From Amoebophilaceae bacterium UBA1467 (GTDB lineage Bacteria; Bacteroidota; Bacteroidia; Cytophagales; Amoebophilaceae): a DNA stretch of 14,785 nt. Location of the stretch: assembly GCA_002325615.1 (NCBI GenBank), contig DCSL01000069.1, positions 1 through 14,785 on the forward strand, read 5' to 3'. A program made the translations under genes and the position numbers. Below are positions 1 to 6,800 of this stretch, in pieces; the stretch's first letter is position 1; each line of letters opens with the position of its first letter. The notes beneath the pieces are model-generated. The model ran no database searches. It saw only the letters and a program-made list of their open reading frames with translations, and was not told where the DNA came from.

Positions 1-158
1 AATTGCGGTTTCTTGCTTGGTGGTTCCTTGCTTTCTTTGTCGACGAGTAAAATGGCTTGTTCAATACACTTATCACATATGTGGGCAGCATGGCCAGAAA
101 TCATCATTACCACCGCATCATTGCTTCGTCTGCAAAAGGAACAGTAGAGTGTTTCCAT
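1..158 (-). CDS. clpX: ClpX ATPase, N-terminal fragment (runs off the left edge)
   Basis: Translating the minus strand from the ATG at 158 gives 52 codons that stay open to the window edge. The peptide begins METLYCSFCRR and contains HICDKCI, so Cys6, Cys9, Cys28 and Cys31 form the C-x2-C...C-x2-C zinc-binding domain that opens ClpX. ClpX is the AAA+ unfoldase that feeds substrates to ClpP, and this N-terminal domain dimerises and binds adaptors and substrates. The ATPase modules lie outside the window. The start lies only 4 nt after the clpP stop, so the two genes are almost certainly co-transcribed. The residues after the zinc finger (KESKEPPSKK) fit the charged linker before the AAA+ domain. 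Identification rests on the zinc-finger pattern plus position; both agree. Confidence 0.88.
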   Translation of the reverse strand, partial: METLYCSFCRRSNDAVVMMISGHAAHICDKCIEQAILLVDKESKEPPSKKPQ

Positions 159-162
159 ATAT

Positions 163-834
163 TTATTGCTTTTTCTCTAATACCTCATCGATGATCCCGT
201 AATCTCGCGCTTGTGTTGCCCGCATCCAAAAATCTCTATCTGCATCTTTTTCTATTGTTGTAGGGTTTTTTCCCGTGTGCTTGGAAAAAATTTGATATAA
301 ATCTTTTTTGATCTCTATCATTTGCTTGATAGTGATCTCCATGTCAGAGGCTTGGCCTTGTGCGCCCCCCAAAGGCTGATGAATCATAATTCTGGCATGG
401 GGCAAAGCAGAACGCTTGCCAGGTGCCCCCCCTGCTAACAAAACAGCGCCCATCGAGGCTGCCAAGCCTGTACAAATTGTGGCCACATGGGGTGTAACGT
501 ACTGCATCGTATCATAGATTCCCAACCCGGGATATACAGCACCGCCGGGACTGTTAATGTAGAGGAGAATGTCTTTGTTAGGTTCTGTAGACTCTAAAAA
601 AAGGAGCTGAGCGATGATAATATTGGCAATATGATCATCCACTTGCATGCCCAGAAAAATGATCCTATCCATGATGAGCCTGGAAAAAACATCAATCTCC
701 CGGAAGTTGGCGGGTCTTTCTTCGATGACTGAACGGGTCATATTTTCTACCTGCTCTACATAATTATCAACATGCAGACTACTGATTTGGCGACCTTTTA
801 CAGCATAGTCCCTGAATTCTTTTCGGTTGAGCAT
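163..834 (-). CDS. clpP: ATP-dependent Clp protease proteolytic subunit ClpP
   Basis: A 223-residue serine peptidase of the ClpP family. The catalytic triad is visible as Ser127 in GLAASMGAVLL, His152 in IMIHQPLGG and Asp201 in DADRDFW. The spacings of 25 and 49 residues equal those of the classical ClpP triad. The substrate-shaping stretch YINSPGGAV is at 92-100. The N-terminus is about 20-30 residues longer than in E. coli ClpP, as is common in Bacteroidota. ClpP forms a double-heptamer barrel in the cytosol that degrades proteins unfolded by ClpX. The gene lies between tig and clpX on one strand, the usual tig-clpP-clpX order. The ATG is preceded by nine A residues within CAAAAAAAAACACATG (A-run at 838-846), an A-rich initiation region rather than a Shine-Dalgarno site. 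No anomalies are seen. Confidence 0.97.
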   Translation of the reverse strand: MLNRKEFRDYAVKGRQISSLHVDNYVEQVENMTRSVIEERPANFREIDVFSRLIMDRIIFLGMQVDDHIANIIIAQLLFLESTEPNKDILLYINSPGGAVYPGLGIYDTMQYVTPHVATICTGLAASMGAVLLAGGAPGKRSALPHARIMIHQPLGGAQGQASDMEITIKQMIEIKKDLYQIFSKHTGKNPTTIEKDADRDFWMRATQARDYGIIDEVLEKKQ

Positions 835-889
835 GTGTTTTTTTTTGATGATAGCTATTGGCCGGAAATCGCCCCCAGAGCACTACGTC

Positions 890-2239
890 TTATAAGAAAT
901 TTTGCCCCAATGCAAGGTTATCAAATTCTTCGACACTTACCTCTTGCGTAACAATGTTTATTTGGTCTTTGATAAAGTTGATTAACTTGCTCGCGTACAC
1001 ACTTTCATGCACCTTGCTGTAGTTCTTACCATTATTTTTCTGAAGAAAATTTTGGATCAGCTGTGCCATATTACTTTCTGACAACTGCTGCACTGCTTCA
1101 CTGCCATCAAAAGTAGCCTGCAGCCGATGCCGGACCTCGTCTACTACTTCCTCATGTGTTACCTGAAGGCTATGCTCTTTGCTAAGTGCTGCTACTAATA
1201 GACGCCACCGCAGCTCCTCTGCATACTGCTGGTAGTACATTTCTATTTGCTCTTTGGGCACTGTATTATTTTCTTGCTGAAGCCAGCCTTTCAGAAAATC
1301 ATCTGGCAGGTCAATGGCTGTCTTTTTAAGGAGTATTGTTTGAATAGATTGTTCCAAAAACAAATCGGCTTTTTGTTGTTTATTTTTCAAAATTCTGGCT
1401 TGCAACTTTTTCTTGAAATCTTGTTCAGAGCTTGTAACTTCTTTTCCAAGTACCTTATCGAAAAACTGCTGTTCTACGACGGCAGGAGACAGTCTATGGA
1501 TTTTTTGCACTATAAATTTAGCTGGCCCACCTAGCCTTAGCATGGTTTCGTACATCTTTTCTGTAATTCCTGGAAGCTTTGCAACTCCCTCAAAGACCTG
1601 CTGAACATCGAACGTAATTTCATCTTTAGGGCTGAGATCAGTAAAAATTTTACGCACTTTTTCGGCTACTTCCCCAACAGCAATCTCAGTATGTACCTTA
1701 AAATTCTGCGCAGGGTAACGCAATTCTCCGTGGATCACATCGTCAATAGCACTTTTCGTTACTGCCTCTACCCTACCATAAGTCTTGCGCAGCTGGTCAA
1801 TCAGGTCATCGACTGTCTGCTCTGCTACATGGCCAATCTTGTAGGCTGTTACTTGGATATCCTTAGAAAGTTCGCAGGAAAATGTTCCTGGCATACCAAT
1901 TATGTATTCGAACTCAAAATCACGCTGATGTTCCCAGTCAATCGCTTCTATTTTTTCAAGTACAGGCATAGGCTCCCCTAAAGCATGGATTGCATTTTCC
2001 TTCAGGTACTGCGCCAAAGATTCGGCAAGCATGGTGTTCACTTCTTCCATAAGAATAGAACGACCATACATTTGTTGGATGAGCGCGCCAGGAACATTGC
2101 CAGGTCTAAATCCTTTTATACTGGCTTTCTTACTATACTCTTTTATTCTTCTTGCTGCACGTGCTTGATAATCAGTCTCCCGAATTTTGATGGTAATAGA
2201 GGCCTCTGTAGTAGTATTTTTGTGGAATGAAATTTTCAC
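890..2239 (-). CDS. tig: Trigger factor (ribosome-associated chaperone)
   Basis: A 449-residue trigger factor. The ribosome-docking signature appears as GFRPGNVP at residues 43-50 of the N-terminal domain. A middle region of roughly residues 150-245 corresponds to the FKBP-like insertion, but I do not recognise canonical FKBP active-site residues there, so prolyl isomerase activity is doubtful. The rest is the helical, glutamine- and lysine-rich chaperone arm. Trigger factor binds at the exit tunnel and shields nascent chains. The start codon is GTG: an in-frame TAA lies four codons upstream, and the KISFHKN opening fits the family N-terminus, so no ATG start is available. It is followed after 55 nt by clpP on the same strand, consistent with a tig-clpP-clpX operon, and preceded by a 200-nt spacer and tRNA-Leu. 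Confidence 0.93.
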   Translation of the reverse strand: MKISFHKNTTTEASITIKIRETDYQARAARRIKEYSKKASIKGFRPGNVPGALIQQMYGRSILMEEVNTMLAESLAQYLKENAIHALGEPMPVLEKIEAIDWEHQRDFEFEYIIGMPGTFSCELSKDIQVTAYKIGHVAEQTVDDLIDQLRKTYGRVEAVTKSAIDDVIHGELRYPAQNFKVHTEIAVGEVAEKVRKIFTDLSPKDEITFDVQQVFEGVAKLPGITEKMYETMLRLGGPAKFIVQKIHRLSPAVVEQQFFDKVLGKEVTSSEQDFKKKLQARILKNKQQKADLFLEQSIQTILLKKTAIDLPDDFLKGWLQQENNTVPKEQIEMYYQQYAEELRWRLLVAALSKEHSLQVTHEEVVDEVRHRLQATFDGSEAVQQLSESNMAQLIQNFLQKNNGKNYSKVHESVYASKLINFIKDQINIVTQEVSVEEFDNLALGQNFL

Positions 2240-2352
2240 TTTGCCGGAGTATTAGGTTATCTGAAAATTGGCCTATTGCGTTGAGCCACACTACCACAAA
2301 CTACAGGCTCATTGCTTATTTGTGTATAGAACGGTCTATTGAAGGGAGAACT

Positions 2353-2427
2353 AGAAAATAGCAGCATAGCCCTGCTGCGGTGAACACGTAACCTGCCTCA
2401 CCGCATAGACCTATGGGCTACCTAGCC
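2353..2427 (-). other. Palindrome-rich intergenic segment; last hairpin may be a terminator
   Basis: Several inverted repeats crowd into 75 nt between tRNA-Leu and tig. They are GGCTA/TAGCC (2416-2420 with 2423-2427), CATAG/CTATG (2404-2408 with 2411-2415), GCGGTGA/TCACCGC (2377-2383 with 2398-2404, 14-nt loop) and GCAGCA/TGCTGC (2361-2366 with 2373-2378). In addition TAGCCC at 2367-2372 complements GGGCTA at 2415-2420, so alternative folds are possible. Read in the tRNA/tig direction, the GCAGCA hairpin is followed by TATTTTC (2354-2360), which resembles an intrinsic terminator or attenuator. I could not match it to SRP RNA, 6S RNA, tmRNA or RNase P. It could be an untranslated leader structure, a small RNA or a dispersed repeat. 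Confidence 0.4.
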
Positions 2428-2439
2428 AGTAAAATTGAG

Positions 2440-2521
2440 TGCGGATGGAGGGACTCGAACCCCCATGCCTTACGGCGCTAGATCCTAAGTCTAGTGCGTC
2501 TACCAATTCCGCCACATCCGC
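2440..2521 (-). tRNA. tRNA-Leu, anticodon UAG
   Basis: The minus strand folds as a complete class II tRNA. The acceptor arms are GCGGATG (2515-2521) and CATCCGC (2441-2447), with discriminator A at 2440. The D-arm contains GGAATTGGTAGACGC. The anticodon stem CTAGA/TCTAG closes a CTTAGGA loop with anticodon TAG at 2485-2487, reading CUN leucine codons. A short variable helix GCC/GGC follows, and the T-arm is GGGGG-TTCGAGT-CCCTC. The long variable arm and the A discriminator agree with leucine identity. The bases after the discriminator are CTC, so CCA is not encoded and must be added by the nucleotidyltransferase; a gene for such an enzyme lies at the right end of this window. It is on the same strand as tig and may share a transcript with it. 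Confidence 0.97.
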
Positions 2522-2534
2522 GACCAGTGGCACT

Positions 2535-2562
2535 AATTTACACCTAAATAAAAGATTGTCCA
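2535..2562 (-). promoter_or_regulatory. Possible promoter for tRNA-Leu
   Basis: On the minus strand TGGACA (2557-2562) is followed after 16 nt by TAAATT (2535-2540). The latter ends 13 nt before the mature tRNA 5' end. This resembles a sigma-70 -35/-10 pair and would leave a short precursor leader. It does not match the Bacteroidota TAnnTTTG element, so it is weak. The divergent spacer 2522-2640 is otherwise AT-rich and also has to hold the rel promoter, for which I find no convincing match. Confidence 0.25.
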
Positions 2563-2640
2563 CATAAAAATAATTTTTGTTTTTTTATGGCATGCAGCCT
2601 ATGGTGTACACACTCCTGGAAACAGGTGCTATCGTGAAAA

Positions 2641-4437
2641 ATGTCTTGGTTTTTGCTTAGAGAAATTGAATACACCATGTCTAAAACGCTACATGAGAGA
2701 ACGCCCGCAGCAGCAATGTTAGCGTACGAAGAAGCGGCTAAGCAGTGTTGCAAGTTGTATCAGCTTGCTAAGCCCACAATGAAGCGGGGCGATGGCCAAA
2801 AGCTGAAAAAAGCTTTTCAATTGGCCCTGGCGGCTGATCAAAAAAAGAAATATTGGGCAGCAGGTGTTAATATCTCGCAGGCGCTTGATATAGCCAGGAT
2901 CATTGCAGAAGATATAGGTTTTGGAGTTGCCCCTATCATCTGTGCGCTCTTATATGACTTATCAGAGGACATAGCACTTCCAGAAATAAGAAAAATATTT
3001 GGCGCTGGGGTAGCACAAACTATCCGTAGGCTTATCGAACTAGAAGCTATCCCACAGTTTAGGGAAATAAGGAGCACCAAAAGCTCGGAACTTTTAATAG
3101 TAGCCCTCACAAAAGATCCCAAGATTGCTTTGATGAAGATGGCTGAAAATCTTCAAAAGATGCGCACATTGACCCGTTTTCCCTATAATCAGCGGGCAGG
3201 CATTGCTGCGCAGACAAAATATATCTACGTGCCCATAGCACACAGACTAGGCCTCCATGCTATCCAGGCAGAGCTTGAAGACCTGTATCTCAAGTTCACT
3301 AACGCAATAGTATACCATACCCTTACAGGGCAACTCAAGAGCACCCGAGATGCAAGGGAACGATTTATCAAAAGGTTTACAAGACCTATTCAGGAAGTAC
3401 TGAAAAGGGGAAAATTTCCTTTTACTATCAAAACACGGATCAAATCCGTGACCTCCATTCGAAATAAGATGGAAACTCAGGGACTACCTTTCGAGCAGGT
3501 GTACGACGTTTTCGCCATCCGAATTGTCCTTGATGTTCCCGAGTCCAGAGAAAAGCTGAGTTGCTGGCAAGCTTATGAAGTGGTAACAAGCCTCTATAAA
3601 GTTTATCCCAACAAATTCAGAGACTGGTTAAGCTATCCACGACGCAATGGCTACCAGTCGTTGCACGTTACAGTCATGAGTAATGAAGGAGTATGGGTAG
3701 AAGTACAAATACGTACTAAAAGAATGGATGAAATAGCTGAGAAAGGGAATGCGGCGCATTGGAAGTACAAAGAAGTTAAAAAAATTGAGCATATACCTGG
3801 CCTAGATACATGGCTCAATCAAATAAGAACCGTATTAGAGCAAGAATCACAAGTTTCGAACGAGCTTACAGATACAATCGATGCTAGTCCACAAATAGAG
3901 AAAATCGAGGTATTCACGCATAAAAGGAAATCTATATTCCTGCCAGCAGGTGCCACAGTGCTAGATTTCGCTTTTGAGCTGGGTACAGCATTCGGACTTG
4001 GGTGCACAGGGGCCGAGGTCAACAACAAGCTAGTTGCTCGTCACTATGCCCTCAATTATAGTGACCAAGTCAAGGTGATTACTGACGGCAAGCAACAAAT
4101 CCTAGAAGACTGGCTTGACTTTACAGTAACACGCAAAGCACGTAGTGCCATTAAAAAGTTCCTGAAACAGGAAAAAGATAGAAAAATTGCTAGGGGAAAA
4201 AAGCTGGTACGGGAGCAACTCCATCAACTTCACGTCAAGTGGAATGAGGAGACCATCGAACAGCTTCTCGTATGCCTCGATGAGGAAAAAGTTGAGGACC
4301 TTTATTTCAAATTAGGTGAAGGTAGCATGGCTCTGCAGCAACTTAAGAGTTTCCCAACAACACCTTACAAAACTCGGGAGTCTAGACTACCCCGCCCAGA
4401 TCTGAGACCTTTTATACAAGATTTCAACGGCCATTAG
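2641..4437 (+). CDS. rel: Rel/SpoT-family (p)ppGpp synthetase, hydrolase site degenerate, C-terminus lost
   Basis: A 598-residue Rel/SpoT homologue with HD-hydrolase (about 70-180), synthetase (about 255-375), TGS (about 421-483) and helical regions. The synthetase core is recognisable: R266 and K268 in TRIKS, D289 in YDVFAIRIV, N336 and Y338 in RRNGYQSLH, E354 in VEVQIRT. The specificity motif is KFRD at 325-328, the basic form seen in bifunctional Rel/SpoT rather than the acidic form of monofunctional RelA. The hydrolase is damaged: the HDxxED motif reads YDLSED (105-110), the first metal histidine is N77, and LADRLHNMRT reads MAENLQKMRT (167-176). Full-length relatives are around 730 residues; here a TAG stops translation before the cysteine-rich and ACT domains, whose remnants follow at 4438-4813. 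The start could instead be the ATG at 2677 (13th codon). The product may be an unbalanced synthetase or simply a decaying gene. Confidence 0.85.
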   Translation: MSWFLLREIEYTMSKTLHERTPAAAMLAYEEAAKQCCKLYQLAKPTMKRGDGQKLKKAFQLALAADQKKKYWAAGVNISQALDIARIIAEDIGFGVAPIICALLYDLSEDIALPEIRKIFGAGVAQTIRRLIELEAIPQFREIRSTKSSELLIVALTKDPKIALMKMAENLQKMRTLTRFPYNQRAGIAAQTKYIYVPIAHRLGLHAIQAELEDLYLKFTNAIVYHTLTGQLKSTRDARERFIKRFTRPIQEVLKRGKFPFTIKTRIKSVTSIRNKMETQGLPFEQVYDVFAIRIVLDVPESREKLSCWQAYEVVTSLYKVYPNKFRDWLSYPRRNGYQSLHVTVMSNEGVWVEVQIRTKRMDEIAEKGNAAHWKYKEVKKIEHIPGLDTWLNQIRTVLEQESQVSNELTDTIDASPQIEKIEVFTHKRKSIFLPAGATVLDFAFELGTAFGLGCTGAEVNNKLVARHYALNYSDQVKVITDGKQQILEDWLDFTVTRKARSAIKKFLKQEKDRKIARGKKLVREQLHQLHVKWNEETIEQLLVCLDEEKVEDLYFKLGEGSMALQQLKSFPTTPYKTRESRLPRPDLRPFIQDFNGH

Positions 4438-4813
4438 CAACAGGCGCTTATCATCAACAGCAGAGAGGTAGTTAGTTATAAACCCACACCGCGCTGTAGA
4501 TTTGGGCCTGCCTGGTGATCAAACTTCTGGCAGCGTTAGCCTTCAGCAAGCAGAAGAGATTGATCAAGAGGCTTTCAAAAAAGTACAAGCGTCTACCGAA
4601 TATCAGGAAAATTCGGTCATCGATATAAAGTGGCGTACTCAAAAGAATTTTTCAACGGTACTACCTATTGAAAGCTTGAATCGTCTCATATTATTGATGA
4701 GATGCAGCCAGTCGTCTTTAAAGAATACTCCACCAGTTATTCAGTCAGTACCCGTTACTGCTCAACAAGGAACAGCTTACGTAAGCGTGACGCTTAACCA
4801 ATTCAAGGATTGA
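4438..4813 (+). pseudogene. Detached 3' remnant of rel (cysteine-rich and ACT domains)
   Basis: Reading on past the rel TAG in the same frame gives a peptide ending SYKPTPRC (Cys codon at 4495-4497), which resembles the lead-in to the CCxPxPGD motif of Rel proteins. Homology then moves to the +1 frame near 4501-4510, which continues LPGDQTSG and stays open to the TGA at 4811-4813. From PGD to the tryptophan of VIDIKW is 41 residues, the spacing I recall between PGD and the KW that starts the ACT domain in Bacteroidota Rel. Next come LPIESLNRLILL and AYVSVTLNQF, resembling ACT-domain strands. The cysteines and the IHRxxC segment are not conserved. Adding this to the 598 residues restores about the normal full length. 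A TTG at 4502 could start a separate 103-residue protein, but a remnant with one stop and one frameshift explains the data better. Confidence 0.65.
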
Positions 4814-4827
4814 TCATCAAGGGATCG

Positions 4828-4856
4828 AAAAGATTAGGCCCCTTAAAGGGGTAATC
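4828..4856 (-). terminator. Probable intrinsic terminator of the GH3 gene
   Basis: On the minus strand GATTA-CCCCT (loop TTA) AGGGG-CC-TAATC forms a ten-pair hairpin (4832-4856) with a two-base bulge, followed by TTTTC (4827-4831). The hairpin is symmetric enough to act for plus-strand rel transcripts too, although no T-tract follows in that direction. A second imperfect stem-loop, AAGC-ATACGC with GCGTAT-C-GCTT, lies at 4904-4931. Apart from the end of the rel remnant I see nothing else in 4814-4952. Confidence 0.5.
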
Positions 4857-4952
4857 AATATCAGCAGGCCTGATGCATAATAAGAGGCAGCCCTTGAACC
4901 GAGAAGCATACGCATAAGAAGCGTATCGCTTGAACAACATGCTGTTTTCTCC

Positions 4953-6464
4953 TTAAAGCATTGAAAGTATCTCATCAAGGTATCTTCTGTCGTTGGCAAG
5001 TCTAGGCACTTTGTGCTGCTCCCCTAGCTTGCCTTGCTTCTTCAGCCATTGATAAAATAACCCTTGGGGTACACAGTGTACAATAGGTCTGGCGAGTACC
5101 AGATTTTTGTAGCGCTTCGCCTCGTAGTCAGTATTAATCTTTTTTAGGGTAGTATCCAGGACATCAATAAAGCGCTCTACGTCGCTCGGCGGTTTGGCAA
5201 ACTCAATGATCCACTCATGATTTCCCGACTTGCCTGCTTCAAGGTAACACGGTCCTGCTGTGTAGTCACTAAGGATGGCATCTGTCAACTGACAAGCCTT
5301 TTCCATGGCTGCTTCTGCATTATCAACGACTACTTCTTCGCCAAAAGCATTGATAAAATGTTTTGTCCGGCCTGTTATTTTTATTCTAAAAGGTGCAAGA
5401 GATGTAAACTTGATCGTATCACCAATTTGATAACGCCACAACCCTGCATTGGTACTAATGAGCAGCGCATAGACTTTCCCAAGCACTACTTCTTCAAGCC
5501 CAACAGTCTTTGGATGTTCTTTCTTGATCTCATCCAGCGACATAAACTCATAAAAAATGCCGTGATCTAGCAGCAGGAGCATATCTTCTGAAGATACTTG
5601 ATCTTGTACAGCAAAAAAGCCCTCAGAGGCATTATACACTTCCAAGTAGCGTAGCTCTTTTGAGGTGATGGCTTGAAACAGGGGCTTGTAGGGGGCAAAG
5701 GCAATACCACCGTGAATGAATAGCTCTAACATAGGCCACACATCGTGGATACAGCGCTTGTTTTGTAAGGCCATTACCTTCTGCAGCAGTAACAGCACCC
5801 AAGTAGGTACTCCTGCTATAGAGGTGACATTGTTCTTGGCAGTAATACTTGCCAACTTCTCGACCTTTTCTTCCCATTGACCCATCAAGGCAACCGTTAG
5901 ATCAGGTGTTCGGCTCCACTGTGCCCAAAAAGGAAGATTTTTCATAAGCACTGCTGAGACATCACCATACTGCGTATCTGACCCAGGGTGCAAATCATTA
6001 GGATATAAACTTCCTCCTAAACCTACGCTTTTACCTTTGGCTACCTGACTGTCCGGATAGTTATTGATGTAGACCGCAAGCATGTCTTTGCCTGCCTTGT
6101 AGTGCCCCTCTTTCAGGGCTTCTGGCGATACGGGGATGTATTTACTGCTTGCATTGGTGGTACCTGAAGACTTAGCGAACCATGCCGTAGGGGTAGGCCA
6201 GAGCACATTCCGTTCTCCCTTGAGAACACGCTCGATGTAGGGATACAGCTGTTCGTAAGTATGTGTAGGAACACGTGTTTTGAAATCCGTTACCCGTTTA
6301 ATAGAGGAATAATCAAACTGCTTGCCAAAAACAGTCTGTCTACTCTTGCCAATAAGCCGCTTGAACAGCTCCTCCTGGACCTCTAGAGGGTGGTTCATAA
6401 ACCGCTCTAAGTGGGTCATCCGTTTCTTAATAAGCCAATTAAAAGGTCGCTGTAGTATTCGCAT
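4953..6464 (-). CDS. GH3-family acyl-adenylate-forming / acyl-amido synthetase
   Basis: A 503-residue member of the GH3 (auxin-responsive promoter) family, part of the adenylating-enzyme superfamily. Motif I (phosphate loop) is SSGTTNASSKYIPVS at 99-113, motif II is YNASEGFFAVQ at 277-287, and motif III is YQIGD at 345-349. The hinge and C-terminal domain entry is GRTKHFINAFGEE at 365-377. Known plant GH3 enzymes activate a carboxylic acid with ATP and join it to an amino acid; the substrates of bacterial members are mostly unknown, and nothing here tells which acid or amine is used. No signal peptide or membrane segment is seen, so it is probably cytosolic. The length is near the usual 500-600 residues and all ATP-site motifs are intact. 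It stands alone: convergent with rel, divergent from floA, with a probable terminator downstream. Family assignment is firm, function is open. Confidence 0.9.
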   Translation of the reverse strand: MRILQRPFNWLIKKRMTHLERFMNHPLEVQEELFKRLIGKSRQTVFGKQFDYSSIKRVTDFKTRVPTHTYEQLYPYIERVLKGERNVLWPTPTAWFAKSSGTTNASSKYIPVSPEALKEGHYKAGKDMLAVYINNYPDSQVAKGKSVGLGGSLYPNDLHPGSDTQYGDVSAVLMKNLPFWAQWSRTPDLTVALMGQWEEKVEKLASITAKNNVTSIAGVPTWVLLLLQKVMALQNKRCIHDVWPMLELFIHGGIAFAPYKPLFQAITSKELRYLEVYNASEGFFAVQDQVSSEDMLLLLDHGIFYEFMSLDEIKKEHPKTVGLEEVVLGKVYALLISTNAGLWRYQIGDTIKFTSLAPFRIKITGRTKHFINAFGEEVVVDNAEAAMEKACQLTDAILSDYTAGPCYLEAGKSGNHEWIIEFAKPPSDVERFIDVLDTTLKKINTDYEAKRYKNLVLARPIVHCVPQGLFYQWLKKQGKLGEQHKVPRLANDRRYLDEILSML

Positions 6465-6800
6465 AGAGCGTATTGAACGGATGTTTCCCGCATCTATCCC
6501 AGAAAATACTGGTCCACTATAAGTGAATCTATGGTAAAATCTTCTGCCTATCAGTACACGTCAGACAATGGAAAGTCCCCATTCGAGTCAATTTATTGAA
6601 TTGCCATTAAAAATCAAAGCATACGCCAGGTGTTGGCCGATAAGCCCTGGAGGGGATTCAATAGCAAAAAATATATATGGGTTGACCTACCAGACTCGCT
6701 ATCTTATGACAAGTCCTTTGGAAATTTCCGTAATTTGGCGGTATATTGAGGAGCGGACGTCAGGCATCACTGATCGGCCCCGTGCTAACTTGTTTTTCCT
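6465..6800. other. Divergent spacer between GH3 gene and floA, with a possible gene remnant
   Basis: This 336-nt region must hold promoters for both flanking genes, but I find no full TAnnTTTG match; TAATTTG at 6731-6737 in the floA direction has one base too few. In the plus frame starting at 6531 a short reading frame runs to a TGA at 6597-6599. It contains YQYTSDNGKSPFE, which resembles the beginning of RelE/HigB-like toxins (YxTxxGxSPFxxW). The same frame reopens for about 49 codons afterwards, without clear toxin motifs. A longer plus frame at 6568-6918 overlaps the floA start and shows no recognisable domain. Confidence 0.25.

Noticed and set aside
17..202. A 61-codon plus-strand frame with several Cys residues
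   Set aside because: It is antisense to the ClpX zinc-finger coding sequence, which explains its cysteine-like pattern, and to the end of clpP.
2353..2427. SRP RNA, 6S RNA or tmRNA as identity for the structured tRNA-tig spacer
   Set aside because: The apical GGAA loop and AGCA bulge of SRP RNA are not found, the segment is too short for 6S or tmRNA, and neither strand gives a convincing match.
4435..4510. Programmed readthrough plus frameshifting to make full-length Rel
   Set aside because: Two separate recoding events would be needed within about 70 nt; no slippery heptamer followed by a strong stem is visible, and the cysteine motif there is already lost.
4803..4940. A 45-codon minus-strand frame (MLFKRYASYAYA...) whose ATG follows TAAGGAG at the end of the GH3 gene
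   Set aside because: The upstream sequence resembles a good ribosome site, but the probable GH3 terminator hairpin lies inside the frame, the peptide has no recognisable domain, and its 3' end overlaps the antisense rel remnant.
5217..5570. A 117-codon plus-strand frame with many Cys and Lys residues
   Set aside because: It lies entirely antisense to the well-supported GH3 coding sequence and resembles no known protein.
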